DNA from: a virus
IMG/VR virus record: IMGVR_UViG_3300006917_000091
Span: 1 to 31,504 of that record
DNA length: 31,504 bases
Strand: one strand, 5' to 3'
Part shown: positions 17,719 through 25,642 of the stretch, piece by piece
Numbering within the stretch: position 1 is the first letter of the stretch
Layout: every line of letters begins with the position of its first letter
The notes under the pieces: generated by a model
Told to the model about the DNA's origin: nothing
Databases searched by the model: none
The model's input: the letters and a program-made list of their open reading frames with translations, nothing else
Made by a program: the position numbers and the translations under genes

Positions 17719-18423
17719 TTAAATATCTATAGTTTTATCAATAATCTTTAATTTTATTGATTTTACTTCATGTTCGCCTATTGAATTTCCTTTATGATCA
17801 ACTGCATCTCTATAAAAATTAGACCATTCTGCTTTCTTATTTAATTCAATAATTGCTTGAGAGTATCCAATATTATCAGCATGATCATCACTTTCATGAT
17901 TTAATATATGAACTTCTGAATTATTTATATTTGAAAGTGATATTGGAATTATTGAACATATTGGATGACCTGCTGGAATTGTTATTTCTGTATTTGGTTT
18001 TGTTATCATCCAGGCTACTGGTAATTCCCCTTTAAAAAATGAAGTACTTATTAATGTAGTAAAACATTGTGCCCCGTCAATAAAAAAATTAGGGGCTGGC
18101 ATAGTAAGCAATGTAGTATTTTCATCGGTTTTAAATTTAATACCTGTATTAAAACTTATTGTTGAATTTGCCCTTCCAGTGTAGGCATATTTTTCTCCTT
18201 TTATAATTTTAACATGTTTATCAGCAGAGTCAGAGATACCGTCCCAAATAAATGTAATGTCTTCTGGAAATGATAAATACCAGCCTAATGTATTTGTTAA
18301 TGTAACTGGAAAACAATGATACGCATGTTTTTTCCAAGTTTTATCCATCCAATTTCTTTTTACTGGTAAAGTATTTATTTGTGATAAATTTTTATTAGTA
18401 AGATATGCCTTTATGACTTCCAT
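17719..18423 (-). CDS. DUF6065-like protein in the oxygenase cassette
   Basis: 234 residues from the ATG at 18423 (MEVIKAYLTNKN...). A longer start at 18447 would deepen the overlap with oxygenase 1. It is not an oxygenase: the HxD core is missing. The pattern 'LPVKRNWMDKTWKKHAYHCFPVTLTNTLGWYLSFPEDITFIWDG', with a later 'TGIKFKTDENTTLLTMPAPNFFIDG' and 'ITIPAGHPICSIIPI', resembles my recollection of the DUF6065 family of cupin-like proteins seen in bacteria and phages; a profile search would settle this. Function is unknown. Being inside a coupled run of oxygenases suggests it helps in the same modification pathway, but this is inference. Confidence 0.6.
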   Translation of the reverse strand: MEVIKAYLTNKNLSQINTLPVKRNWMDKTWKKHAYHCFPVTLTNTLGWYLSFPEDITFIWDGISDSADKHVKIIKGEKYAYTGRANSTISFNTGIKFKTDENTTLLTMPAPNFFIDGAQCFTTLISTSFFKGELPVAWMITKPNTEITIPAGHPICSIIPISLSNINNSEVHILNHESDDHADNIGYSQAIIELNKKAEWSNFYRDAVDHKGNSIGEHEVKSIKLKIIDKTIDI

Positions 18424-19096
18424 CTTTATCACTTTCTCTTGGCACATTAGAATTCATTTTTTTCATTCTAAGCATATCAAAATCTGGATTATGTGTATTA
18501 TCGTTATAATCCAACATAGTAACTATAGAATATTTTGTTCCAGTAGTGACTGGTTTTGCTACATGAGAAAATAAATAAGTAGATGGGAATATAACAATAT
18601 CGCCAGCCTCTGGCTTAATTGTTAATTTAAGTTTTGGAAAATAAAGTTCTCCACCTTCATAATCATCATTTGGATAAGAAACTAAAGATACTGTGGCTAT
18701 ATAAGAATATCCGTGATCTGAATGCTCTTGAAAATGTTGACCTGGGCCATATTTAATAAAATTCATGGCTTCCCAATATTTCATTTCAATATTATACATT
18801 CTGCAATAATCTTTGACTGCATTAATTTGCATATCATATGCGTACTGCCAAATGTCGTTTAATTCTTTTCTTGCGTTATCCATGTCCATAACTTGTATGT
18901 TTTGTATTTTAAAATCAACACAATCTCTATAAGATGGAACTTTTTGAGCATACCCTACAGTAGCTTCTGCCCAACTATATTTATCTGGATATTTTTTTAA
19001 AAAATTTTCTACATTATCAATTATATTTTTATTGATCTGATTTTTGTATACCCAGATTCCAGCAAATACTTCTTGCTTAACAATGTCATTAGACAC
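18395..19096 (-). CDS. 2OG-Fe(II) oxygenase 1 (prolyl-4-hydroxylase type)
   Basis: 233 residues starting at GTG (19096), 8 nt after the previous stop. His125 and Asp127 in 'FQEHSDHGYSY', distal His178 in 'YLFSHVAKPV' and Lys188 form the catalytic set, and 'YPNDDYEGGELYFPKLKLTIKPEAG' (truncated here to its key parts NDDYEGGE and KPEAG) is the shared core. 'VFAGIWVYKNQINKNIIDNVENFL' opens the fold. It is the first oxygenase in the cassette and is probably translated from the promoter at 19540-19568. It overlaps the DUF6065-like gene by about 29 nt. Confidence 0.88.
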   Translation of the reverse strand: MSNDIVKQEVFAGIWVYKNQINKNIIDNVENFLKKYPDKYSWAEATVGYAQKVPSYRDCVDFKIQNIQVMDMDNARKELNDIWQYAYDMQINAVKDYCRMYNIEMKYWEAMNFIKYGPGQHFQEHSDHGYSYIATVSLVSYPNDDYEGGELYFPKLKLTIKPEAGDIVIFPSTYLFSHVAKPVTTGTKYSIVTMLDYNDNTHNPDFDMLRMKKMNSNVPRESDKDGSHKGISY

Positions 19097-19104
19097 TAAT
19101 ATCT

Positions 19105-19521
19105 CTATTCTTTAAACTGTGTACCGTCCCATGACATTCCAATTTTTAAATTAGAATATTCCATATCAGTACAATCTACAGCAATAACCCCTTCGGATTC
19201 TGCAATATTAAATAGCGCTTTTCTTTTTTCTGTCCAAACTTTTATAATACCTTTTACTGAGTTATCTTGAACTATCGCAAAAGCATATGGAGAATCTGTT
19301 GCTTTTCTTTCTAATTCACCTTCTACAAAAGAAGAAGTATTTGGATCCCATACAGATCCAATTTGTACCTTTTTATTATTAGAAACATCTTTTAATAAAA
19401 TAGGGTTGGAAAGAATTGAAGTATATCTTTCAACTCTTTCCAAGCTATCTCTAGATTCTTCTAGGTCGATAAACTCTATAATACCGTTAGTATTTGTGAC
19501 AAGTGCCCAAACTTTTTTCAT
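19105..19521 (-). CDS. Small protein opening the modification cassette, unknown function
   Basis: 138 residues with a strong AAGGAG Shine-Dalgarno about 7 nt before the ATG. It contains two similar 'G-x-x-W-D' elements, 'VQIGSVWDPNTSSFVEG' (about 72-88) and 'LKIGMSWDGTQFKE' (C-terminus), a motif type common in small phage tail-associated proteins. The N-terminal half ('VWALVTNTNGIIEFIDLEESRDSLERVERYTSIL') is alpha/beta. It is the first gene behind the cassette promoter and only 8 nt from oxygenase 1, so it is likely co-expressed with the enzymes. It could be a substrate, an adaptor or a fibre component; the sequence does not decide. Confidence 0.75.
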   Translation of the reverse strand: MKKVWALVTNTNGIIEFIDLEESRDSLERVERYTSILSNPILLKDVSNNKKVQIGSVWDPNTSSFVEGELERKATDSPYAFAIVQDNSVKGIIKVWTEKRKALFNIAESEGVIAVDCTDMEYSNLKIGMSWDGTQFKE

Positions 19522-19539
19522 TTTTTTCTCCTTATGTGT

Positions 19540-19568
19540 AGTGTACCAAAATTATATAATTTAGTCAA
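19540..19568 (-). promoter_or_regulatory. Promoter of the oxygenase/glycosyltransferase cassette
   Basis: The minus strand shows TTGACT (19563-19568), a 17-base spacer and TACACT (19540-19545), followed by the AAGGAG Shine-Dalgarno of the gene at 19521. The -35 lies just beyond the stop codon of the FN3 protein (19571). It would drive 19521 down to the glycosyltransferase stop at 13547 as one transcription unit. The -10 matches consensus at 4 of 6 positions. Confidence 0.6.
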
Positions 19569-19570
19569 TA

Positions 19571-20464
19571 TTAATAAAATCTTGGCGACCAGAAACCACC
19601 GAATCCTGGAGGCGCAAAGAATCCTGGAGGCGCAAAGAATCCTGGAGGCGCAAAGAATCCTGGAGGCGCAAAGAATGATGGAGGCGCAAAGAATGATGGA
19701 GGCGCAAAGAATGATGGAGGCGCAAAGAATGATGGTGGGAAAAATGGAGGCGCAAAAAATCCTGGTGGGAAAAATGGAGGCGCAAAAAATCCTGGTGGGA
19801 AAAATGGCGGCGCAAAGAATCCTGGTGGGAAAAATGGCGGGCTAAAAAATGATGGAGCTAATGTTGTTACAGGAGCTGAATATATACTAAATGCTCCAGA
19901 ACCGTTAGCATTTCTAGCTCTAACTCTATAAGACTGGCTAGTATTTGGCTCATTTGTTATTGTTGTGCTACCACTACCTGCTTGTGTTACAGTTTTTGTT
20001 TTTGCTGGAGTTTCATTAGATTCAATATAATAATCTATAATTGTTGAACCACCATCTGCTGGAGCAGTCCATGTGACTGTATCAGCATCTACTCCTGCCG
20101 TTGCTCCTGGCTGACTTGGTGCAGCTGGAACTGTTGTTACAACTATTGCAGAACTTGTTGTTCCAACACATTCCCCGTAAGCATCATATGATCTAATTGT
20201 ATATGTATTAGAAGAACCTGTTGCTAATAAGGTATCTGAATAAGTGTTTGATGGGTGCGCTACAGTTGCAATTAACGATCCATTTCTATAAACTTTATAA
20301 CCCGATGGAGTATTACCTGTAGATGGATTTGTCCAAGACAAATCTATTCTTCCATCATTGTATGGTCTGTTAGAAGGAAGAGGTGTAACAACTAAATTAG
20401 TCACACACGCTGGTCCGATAAAGTTATCTTGTGCTGATGACTTTGTACCTATATTTTTTGTCAT
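19571..20464 (-). CDS. FN3 protein with Phe/Pro-rich repeat tail
   Basis: 297 residues with an AGGGGAT Shine-Dalgarno before the ATG. Two fibronectin type III-like domains are visible at about 22-112 ('RIDLSWTNPSTGNTPSGYKVYRNG...YTIRSYDAYG') and 113-204 ('DTVTWTAPADGGSTIIDYYIES...QSYRVRARNANGSG'). Residues 206-297 are a low-complexity tail of FFPPGFFAPP decamers followed by FFAPP[SG] hexamers, ending 'GGFWSPRFY'. Seven Pro-Pro-Gly and four Pro-Pro-Ser motifs occur there. Such a hydrophobic, proline-rich C-terminus is unusual for a fibre protein; it could pack into a polyproline-type bundle or contact the host surface. It precedes the prolyl-hydroxylase-type genes. Confidence 0.85.
   Translation of the reverse strand: MTKNIGTKSSAQDNFIGPACVTNLVVTPLPSNRPYNDGRIDLSWTNPSTGNTPSGYKVYRNGSLIATVAHPSNTYSDTLLATGSSNTYTIRSYDAYGECVGTTSSAIVVTTVPAAPSQPGATAGVDADTVTWTAPADGGSTIIDYYIESNETPAKTKTVTQAGSGSTTITNEPNTSQSYRVRARNANGSGAFSIYSAPVTTLAPSFFSPPFFPPGFFAPPFFPPGFFAPPFFPPGFFAPPFFPPSFFAPPSFFAPPSFFAPPSFFAPPGFFAPPGFFAPPGFFAPPGFGGFWSPRFY
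19601..19849. repeat. Tandem repeats encoding the Phe/Pro tail
   Basis: About 250 bases of coding tandem repeats. The left part is made of 18-bp units (plus-strand GGAGGCGCAAAGAATCCT and a variant ending in GATG), and the right part of 30-bp units mixing that unit with GGTGGGAAAAAT. Unit identity is high, so copy number is likely to vary by slippage or recombination in steps of 6 or 10 residues without breaking the frame. Confidence 0.9.
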
Positions 20465-20481
20465 TATTTATCCCCTATTCT

Positions 20482-23400
20482 TTATGCTTTCAAATCTCCA
20501 GCAAGCAACCAGGTGTTGGTTGCAACTTTAGTAAGCGTTGCTGATGAATATGTTGTTCTTAATGTTGCTCCTGGTGTAGCTAATATTGAAACTGATACAT
20601 CAGCTCCAACAAAATTACCACCTGTGCCTGCTGATTGATAAAAGCTTATTGTTGTTCCAACTGGATAAGCAGTAGTTGCATTTGTTGGAACTGTTATAGC
20701 GTGTGCTCCACCAACTGGAATTAATTGATCTCTTAATGCTAACCCACCTGTTGATAAGTTATAAGCACCTGTTGTAGCTGCTGCAATTGTTGTTAATGAT
20801 GGAACTGCAGCTTTTGTTTGTGTTCCATCTGTGAATGCTACTCCAGATGCTGCAACTGTTACGGTTCCTGTAAATGTTGGATTTGCAGTTGGAGCCTTTG
20901 CATCTAATTGTGTTTGAATTGCTGAAGTAACACCATCAAGGTATCCAATTTCTGTATCTGAAACTCCAGACACTCTGTATTGAACAGTTGATGAATCTAC
21001 GGCAAGTGTACCTGGTGTAGTTTCTGTTAAACCAGTTCCAGCAGTTACTGCCTTAGCGGCGTTAAATGCTGCGTATGTAACATTTGTTGTTCCAATTGTA
21101 ATTGCTGATGTATTAGAGCAAACATATCCATAACCTGAGTTTACTGTACCTTCAAGAACAAGAGTAAAATCTCCACCCTTTAATTCTCCGTCTGGTGTAT
21201 TATCTGCATCTGTTGCTCTTGTCCATGAACCTGAAGCAACTACATAAATACCATTTTGTGTCTGTGTAGTTTGATCTTTTACAAGAACACGATCACCGAC
21301 TGATAGAGAAACTCCATCAATTGTTTGTGTTCCGCTAAGCGTAATATTTCCTGTTGTAGCAACACGAACTGGCTGATGGAAATTAATTCCTGCAGTTACA
21401 TTGTCTACATATGCTTTTGTTGCTGCATGTGCGTCTTGTGTAGGTGCGCCCGAAAGTGTAAGTGCTCCTGTCATTGTTCCGCCAGCAAGAGATAGCTTAG
21501 CATCTAACGCTGTTTGTGTTGCAGTAGAAACTGGCTTATTAGCATCTGATGTATTGTCTACGTTACCAAGGCCAACCATTGACTTAGATACACCAGAAAC
21601 TGTTCCAGTAAATGTTGGAGAAGCAATAGGTGCATAAGTTGAAGCGGCAGTAGCAGAATTTAATTTAGAATCTATCTGTGTTTGAATTGCAGACGTAACG
21701 CCATCTAAATATCCTAATTCAGTACTTGAAACATCTCCAACTGAAGTTGTAGATGGCAAAACAACAGTTCCTGTAAAAGTAGGTCCAGCAAGAGGAGCTT
21801 TAAGAGCTAAATCTGATGTGAGGTTAGCAATCTTAGATTGTTCAATTGCTGCAGAAGAGTTAATATCTGCATTTACAATTGTTGCATTTGCAATCTTTGC
21901 TGATGTTATAGAACCATCAAGAATTTTAATTTCTGTTACTGCATCGTCTGCAAGTTTTGCAGTTGTAACAGATTCGGCTGCAATTTTATCAGTTGTTACA
22001 TTACTATCTGCAATTTTAGCTGTTGTAACAGAATCAGAAGCTAATTTATCAGATGTTACTGCTTGATTATTTATTTTTTCTGTTGTAACTGATATATTAT
22101 CTAACTTGGAAGTCGAAACAGCTCCATCTGCAATTTTACTATCTATAACAGAAGAGTCTGCTAGTCTTGTAGTGGTAACAGACCCTACGGCAAGCTTGTC
22201 TGTTGTAATTGCATCATCTAATATTTTTTCTGTTGTTACTGCATCTGTTGCAATTTTTGTATTTGTTACAGCAGCAAATCCAATCTTATCTTCTGTTACT
22301 GCTGAATCTGCTAATTTAGCTGTAGTAACGTTACTGTCTGCTATTTTAATAGTAGTAACGTTATCATCTGCTATTTTCTCAGTAGTTACAGCCTGAACAT
22401 CTATTTTTGCTGTTGTAATACTTGCATTTGCAATTTTATCAGTTGTTACAGCATTATTTGCAATTTTTTGAGTTATTACAGAATCATCTACTGGGGTTCT
22501 TTCATTATTTAATCTTATATCGTCTGTATAAACTAAATTAGCTGTATTATTTATACCGTGTATATTAGTTGTTAAATTTTGATGTGCTGTGAGCGCATTA
22601 TCAGTATTTGAAATTAATCCTGTAACTGTAGATGCAAAACTTTCATCATCATTAATTGCTGCTGCAAGTTCATTTAATGTATTAAGAAGTCCTGGAGCTC
22701 CATCTACTAAATTATTAACTGCAGTAGAAACAAATGCAGTTGTAGCAATTTGAGTTGTATTTGTCGATGGATCTGCTGTTGGAGCAGTTGGAGTTCCTGT
22801 TAATGCAGGGGATGTTAATGATTTAGAAGTTAATGTCTGATTTCCATCAAGAGTAACTAATGCTGCTGTATCTACAATTCCATGAACATTTGTTTGATCA
22901 CTATTATGATTATCTAAAGCGTCTGATGCTGCTGAAATTGCTGCAACTTGTGCATTTAATGCTGAATTGTCTGCATAGTCTGTTGCATTTGTTAATTGAC
23001 TTAGTGGAACTAGCGTGTCTGCATCTAATGTGGCTACGCCTAATGCTGTTCCTTTTTCTGATAGTGGAACATAATCTCCAATAGTGTTATTAAGATTATT
23101 TCCTAAATTAGTAATTTCATCATCTACATATTGTTTTGTAGAAATTACATCGGTATCAACTGATACTGTTAGGGTATTTGCAGCATCATTATAATTCTTT
23201 GTTATACCTGTTCCCGCCGTCAAAGCTTGATCGATAGAATCCTGGGCAACTTCAGCTAATTCTGCCTTAGTAGCAATTACGGAAGTATCAACAGATACTG
23301 TTATTGTGTTTGCGCCATCATTATATGACTTAACAATACCAGTTCCAGCAACAAGGGCTGCGTCAATAGCATCTTGTGCTATTTCGCTAATTTCTGGATT

Positions 23401-23565
23401 GTCTGCTGCTATATAATTTAATGAAGCCCAGCCAGTGGTGCCATCACCAATTTTAACTTTTCGTGTGTCTGTTTCAACACCCATTTCGCCAGCTGCTAGA
23501 ATTGGGTTTGCGCTGGTCCATTGAGAGGCTGTACCTCTTCTAATTTGTAATCTTACTGTTGCCAT
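20482..23565 (-). CDS. Large tail fibre with Mtd-like N-terminus and SVTTxKI repeats
   Basis: 1027 residues. The first 50 residues ('VRLQIRRGTASQWTSANPIL...ETDTRKVKIGDGTTGWASL') match the N-terminal domain found in major tropism determinant-type fibres (Mtd_N). Repeated 'A-G-T-G-I-x-K-x-Y-x-D' modules follow, then an 'LNTLNELAAAINDDESF' module shared with the 542-residue fibre. Residues about 357-578 are about twenty tandem 10-residue 'SVTTAKIADS' units, likely a beta-solenoid shaft. 'GTMTGALTLSG..DAHAATKAYVD' modules come next, and a compact C-terminal domain ('VPTNATTAYPVGTTISFYQSAGTGGN...NTWLLAGDLKA') forms the tip. It is probably a receptor-binding fibre. An extended -10 promoter and AGGGG Shine-Dalgarno precede it. 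Confidence 0.9.
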   Translation of the reverse strand: MATVRLQIRRGTASQWTSANPILAAGEMGVETDTRKVKIGDGTTGWASLNYIAADNPEISEIAQDAIDAALVAGTGIVKSYNDGANTITVSVDTSVIATKAELAEVAQDSIDQALTAGTGITKNYNDAANTLTVSVDTDVISTKQYVDDEITNLGNNLNNTIGDYVPLSEKGTALGVATLDADTLVPLSQLTNATDYADNSALNAQVAAISAASDALDNHNSDQTNVHGIVDTAALVTLDGNQTLTSKSLTSPALTGTPTAPTADPSTNTTQIATTAFVSTAVNNLVDGAPGLLNTLNELAAAINDDESFASTVTGLISNTDNALTAHQNLTTNIHGINNTANLVYTDDIRLNNERTPVDDSVITQKIANNAVTTDKIANASITTAKIDVQAVTTEKIADDNVTTIKIADSNVTTAKLADSAVTEDKIGFAAVTNTKIATDAVTTEKILDDAITTDKLAVGSVTTTRLADSSVIDSKIADGAVSTSKLDNISVTTEKINNQAVTSDKLASDSVTTAKIADSNVTTDKIAAESVTTAKLADDAVTEIKILDGSITSAKIANATIVNADINSSAAIEQSKIANLTSDLALKAPLAGPTFTGTVVLPSTTSVGDVSSTELGYLDGVTSAIQTQIDSKLNSATAASTYAPIASPTFTGTVSGVSKSMVGLGNVDNTSDANKPVSTATQTALDAKLSLAGGTMTGALTLSGAPTQDAHAATKAYVDNVTAGINFHQPVRVATTGNITLSGTQTIDGVSLSVGDRVLVKDQTTQTQNGIYVVASGSWTRATDADNTPDGELKGGDFTLVLEGTVNSGYGYVCSNTSAITIGTTNVTYAAFNAAKAVTAGTGLTETTPGTLAVDSSTVQYRVSGVSDTEIGYLDGVTSAIQTQLDAKAPTANPTFTGTVTVAASGVAFTDGTQTKAAVPSLTTIAAATTGAYNLSTGGLALRDQLIPVGGAHAITVPTNATTAYPVGTTISFYQSAGTGGNFVGADVSVSILATPGATLRTTYSSATLTKVATNTWLLAGDLKA
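21830..22495 (-). repeat. SVTTxKI coding repeats in the large fibre
   Basis: Roughly twenty 30-bp coding units specify decapeptides of the form S/A-V-T-T-x-K-I/L-A-D/N-x. Units are degenerate at the DNA level but keep the period without a gap. The regular hydrophobic/Thr pattern fits a beta-solenoid or triple beta-helix fibre shaft whose length can change by whole units. Confidence 0.85.
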
Positions 23566-23589
23566 TTTATTTTATACCCCTATATTAGA

Positions 23590-23598
23590 ATTATACCA
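23590..23598 (-). promoter_or_regulatory. Extended -10 promoter of the large fibre gene
   Basis: The minus strand reads TGGTATAAT about 24 nt upstream of the ATG at 23565, leaving room for a short leader with an AGGGG Shine-Dalgarno. The element is nearly identical to that of the collagen-like gene at 13546 (ATGGTATAATT in both). Confidence 0.6.
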
Positions 23599-23611
23599 TT
23601 TGCTAATTTTA

Positions 23612-23932
23612 TCAGGCTACTGTTCCTGAATCAAACGTTAAAGCAAATGATGAAGTGCTTGGGGAACCGCCATCGGCCATTTTATTTGCCTCAGTGATAA
23701 CCCCATCCCCACCAACAGAATATATTGGTGCGCCATTATAATCAATAGCTAGATCTATGTCGTTAAATCCCATATCATTTGAATCTGATATATCGATCCA
23801 TTGACCATTGACCTGAATTCTTAATTTATTATTATCTGTATTAAATGCGAGGGGCACTGAGCCTAATGTAACCTGTCCTGATTGGACTACAAGGTTATTC
23901 TTTACTTTAAAATCTCTATTTGTTGTTGACAC
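23612..23932 (-). CDS. Small fibre-associated protein
   Basis: 106 residues from a GTG start (23932), with a GGGGGA Shine-Dalgarno-like run about 10 nt upstream. The N-terminus 'MSTTNRDFKVKNNLVVQSG' is similar to the start of the 542-residue fibre ('MATVNKNFRIKNGLVVEGS'), and 'NTDNNKLRIQVNGQWIDISD' is the short beta motif repeated in neighbouring fibre proteins. The C-terminus ('SPSTSSFALTFDSGTVA') looks like a capping strand. It is probably a short accessory fibre or a tip protein sharing the attachment domain with its larger paralogue. Confidence 0.75.
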   Translation of the reverse strand: MSTTNRDFKVKNNLVVQSGQVTLGSVPLAFNTDNNKLRIQVNGQWIDISDSNDMGFNDIDLAIDYNGAPIYSVGGDGVITEANKMADGGSPSTSSFALTFDSGTVA

Positions 23933-23956
23933 GAGTTCAATATCCCCCGAATTTTA

Positions 23957-23980
23957 GGTGGGGGATTTTATTCCCCCACC
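23957..23980 (-). terminator. GC-rich stem-loop between two fibre genes
   Basis: GGTGGGGGA (23957-23965) and TCCCCCACC (23972-23980) form a perfect 9-bp stem with a 6-nt loop, 18 nt after the stop of the 542-residue fibre. The minus-strand flank is CTAAAATT rather than a T run, so it may be a partial terminator or an mRNA processing/stability element. A second C run (GGGGGA on the minus strand) nearby serves as Shine-Dalgarno of the next gene. Confidence 0.6.
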
Positions 23981-23997
23981 AATTAATTATTTAGTTT

Positions 23998-25626
23998 TTA
24001 TGAACCGATTAAGGTTCCAGCAACCACTACGGTGCTGTTGTTATTTAGAGTTGTTACTCTAATTCTTACTTTGTTTGTATCAAAATCTGCTGAAATTGTA
24101 GATAGTGATCCATTTGTTCCAACCATACCATATTCAGTAAAGTGTACGTTATTGCTTGTATCAGTTGTTACAAGAATTTCAGACAATTCTGTATGTGTTC
24201 CAGCTGCTACCTTTACGGTAAATTTACCGCTTGTAAATCCATTATGATTCCATTGATAAGCAGTTACTGTACTAGCTGTTGGAACAGTTACTTTAGCTGC
24301 AACATTCTTTGCAAGACCATTAAAGTCAATTGCTGCATATACTGGCTCTGCTACTGCATTACCTGCAAGAATTGCTCCATCTGTATAAGATTGTGCGGAA
24401 GCAACTGCATCAGTTTCTGCCTGATCTACATATTGCTTTGTAGCTGCATGTAAAGCATTTACTGGATCTGCATTAAGTGTTAATGCTCCAGTCATTGTAT
24501 CGCCAGCCTTGGCGACCTTTTCTCCAATTGATGCTGTTACTGTTGTAACAAAGTTCTCATCATCACCAATGGCTGCTGCTAATTCATTTAATGTATCAAG
24601 CAGGGCTGGTGCAGAATCAACAAGATCTGCAACTGCATCATCAACATATTGTTTAGTTGAAATTACATCTGTGTCAACAGAAATTGCTCCTGTTGCATCA
24701 TCATAAGAAAGTCCATTTCCTACGGCATTTCCTACCGCATCCTGTGCTCTTTCATCTGTAAAATATTTATTGGAAGAACCCTCTTCGATGTCATCTGTAT
24801 CTAATGCATTAATTGCATTATCTGTATAGGTTTGTGCATTTCCTTCAGCTGTTGAAGCTGCTCCATATGCATCATATGTTCCAGAAGTTACATTGATAAT
24901 ACCATCTGCGGCATTATATGTAATTCCTGTTCCAGCCGATACTGCATTTCTTGCACGACCATTTGTGAAGTATAAATTAGATGAACCTTCATCAATATTA
25001 TCTGTGGTTGCATTATCTATTGCAGAAGAAGCTGCATTGTCAGCATATGTCTTTGTAGCAATTGTATTGTCTACAGAAACTACGCCAGTTGAGTTATCAT
25101 AAGATATTCCTGTTCCGCCAGAAATTGCTTGACGGGCACGTGTATTTGTAAAATAAAGATTAGTTGTGCCTTCTGCCAAATCATCTGTATCAGAATCTGC
25201 TACACCATTTTCAGCAGTAATTGTAAGACCAGCGCCAGTACCAGTAATTGTAATATTGGTTAAATTAGCATTAGTTAATAAATCTGCTGCTGATGTTTTA
25301 GCACGAGCATCTGTAAAATATTGATTTGTGCCTTCTGCAAGGTCGTCTGTATCGTGATTTGATAAACTAGAAACTGTACCAGTTACATCACCAGTTACAT
25401 TACCAGATAAGTTTGCTGTTATTGTGCCAGCTGAGAAATTGCCAGACCCGTCACGCTTTACAACAGCGTTTGCTGTATTCGTAGAAGTTGCTTGCCCACC
25501 AATAAGGTTGACGATATAACTATCTGATCCACCTTCTACTAATATATTTTGACCATTTACTGTAGCTGTTGATCCTTCAACTACGAGGCCATTTTTAATT
25601 CTAAAGTTTTTGTTAACTGTTGCCAC
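23998..25626 (-). CDS. Tail fibre with four DxDDLxEG...YFT repeats
   Basis: 542 residues from GTG (25626) with an AGGGGG Shine-Dalgarno. After an attachment-type N-terminus ('NKNFRIKNGLVVEGSTATVNG') come 'NLSGNVTGDVTGTVSSL' beta units and then four repeats with the pattern D-D-[LI]-x-E-G-x-x-x-x-Y-F-T-x-x-R-A, several followed by 'GTGI-Y---G-I-V'. A 'LLDTLNELAAAIGDDENF' plus 'GDTMTGALTLNADPVNALHAATKQYVD' module is shared with the 1027-residue fibre. The last 130 residues form a distinct C-terminal domain. The modular layout fits a trimeric fibre with exchangeable tip. Confidence 0.88.
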   Translation of the reverse strand: MATVNKNFRIKNGLVVEGSTATVNGQNILVEGGSDSYIVNLIGGQATSTNTANAVVKRDGSGNFSAGTITANLSGNVTGDVTGTVSSLSNHDTDDLAEGTNQYFTDARAKTSAADLLTNANLTNITITGTGAGLTITAENGVADSDTDDLAEGTTNLYFTNTRARQAISGGTGISYDNSTGVVSVDNTIATKTYADNAASSAIDNATTDNIDEGSSNLYFTNGRARNAVSAGTGITYNAADGIINVTSGTYDAYGAASTAEGNAQTYTDNAINALDTDDIEEGSSNKYFTDERAQDAVGNAVGNGLSYDDATGAISVDTDVISTKQYVDDAVADLVDSAPALLDTLNELAAAIGDDENFVTTVTASIGEKVAKAGDTMTGALTLNADPVNALHAATKQYVDQAETDAVASAQSYTDGAILAGNAVAEPVYAAIDFNGLAKNVAAKVTVPTASTVTAYQWNHNGFTSGKFTVKVAAGTHTELSEILVTTDTSNNVHFTEYGMVGTNGSLSTISADFDTNKVRIRVTTLNNNSTVVVAGTLIGS

Positions 25627-25642
25627 TCTGACAACCCCCTAT

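Noticed and set aside
19601-19849. Regular short repeats that could suggest a CRISPR array
   Set aside because: The repeats are directly adjacent with no unique spacers, keep the reading frame of the FN3 protein and encode Phe/Pro motifs; they are coding tandem repeats.
22106-22396. Plus-strand frames opposite the SVTTxKI repeats
   Set aside because: Antisense reading of a regular 30-bp coding repeat; low-complexity product with no ribosome binding site.
20482-23565. Diversity-generating retroelement, because of the Mtd-type N-terminus
   Set aside because: No reverse transcriptase, template repeat or C-type-lectin variable region was seen, and the C-terminal domain differs from the Mtd variable domain.
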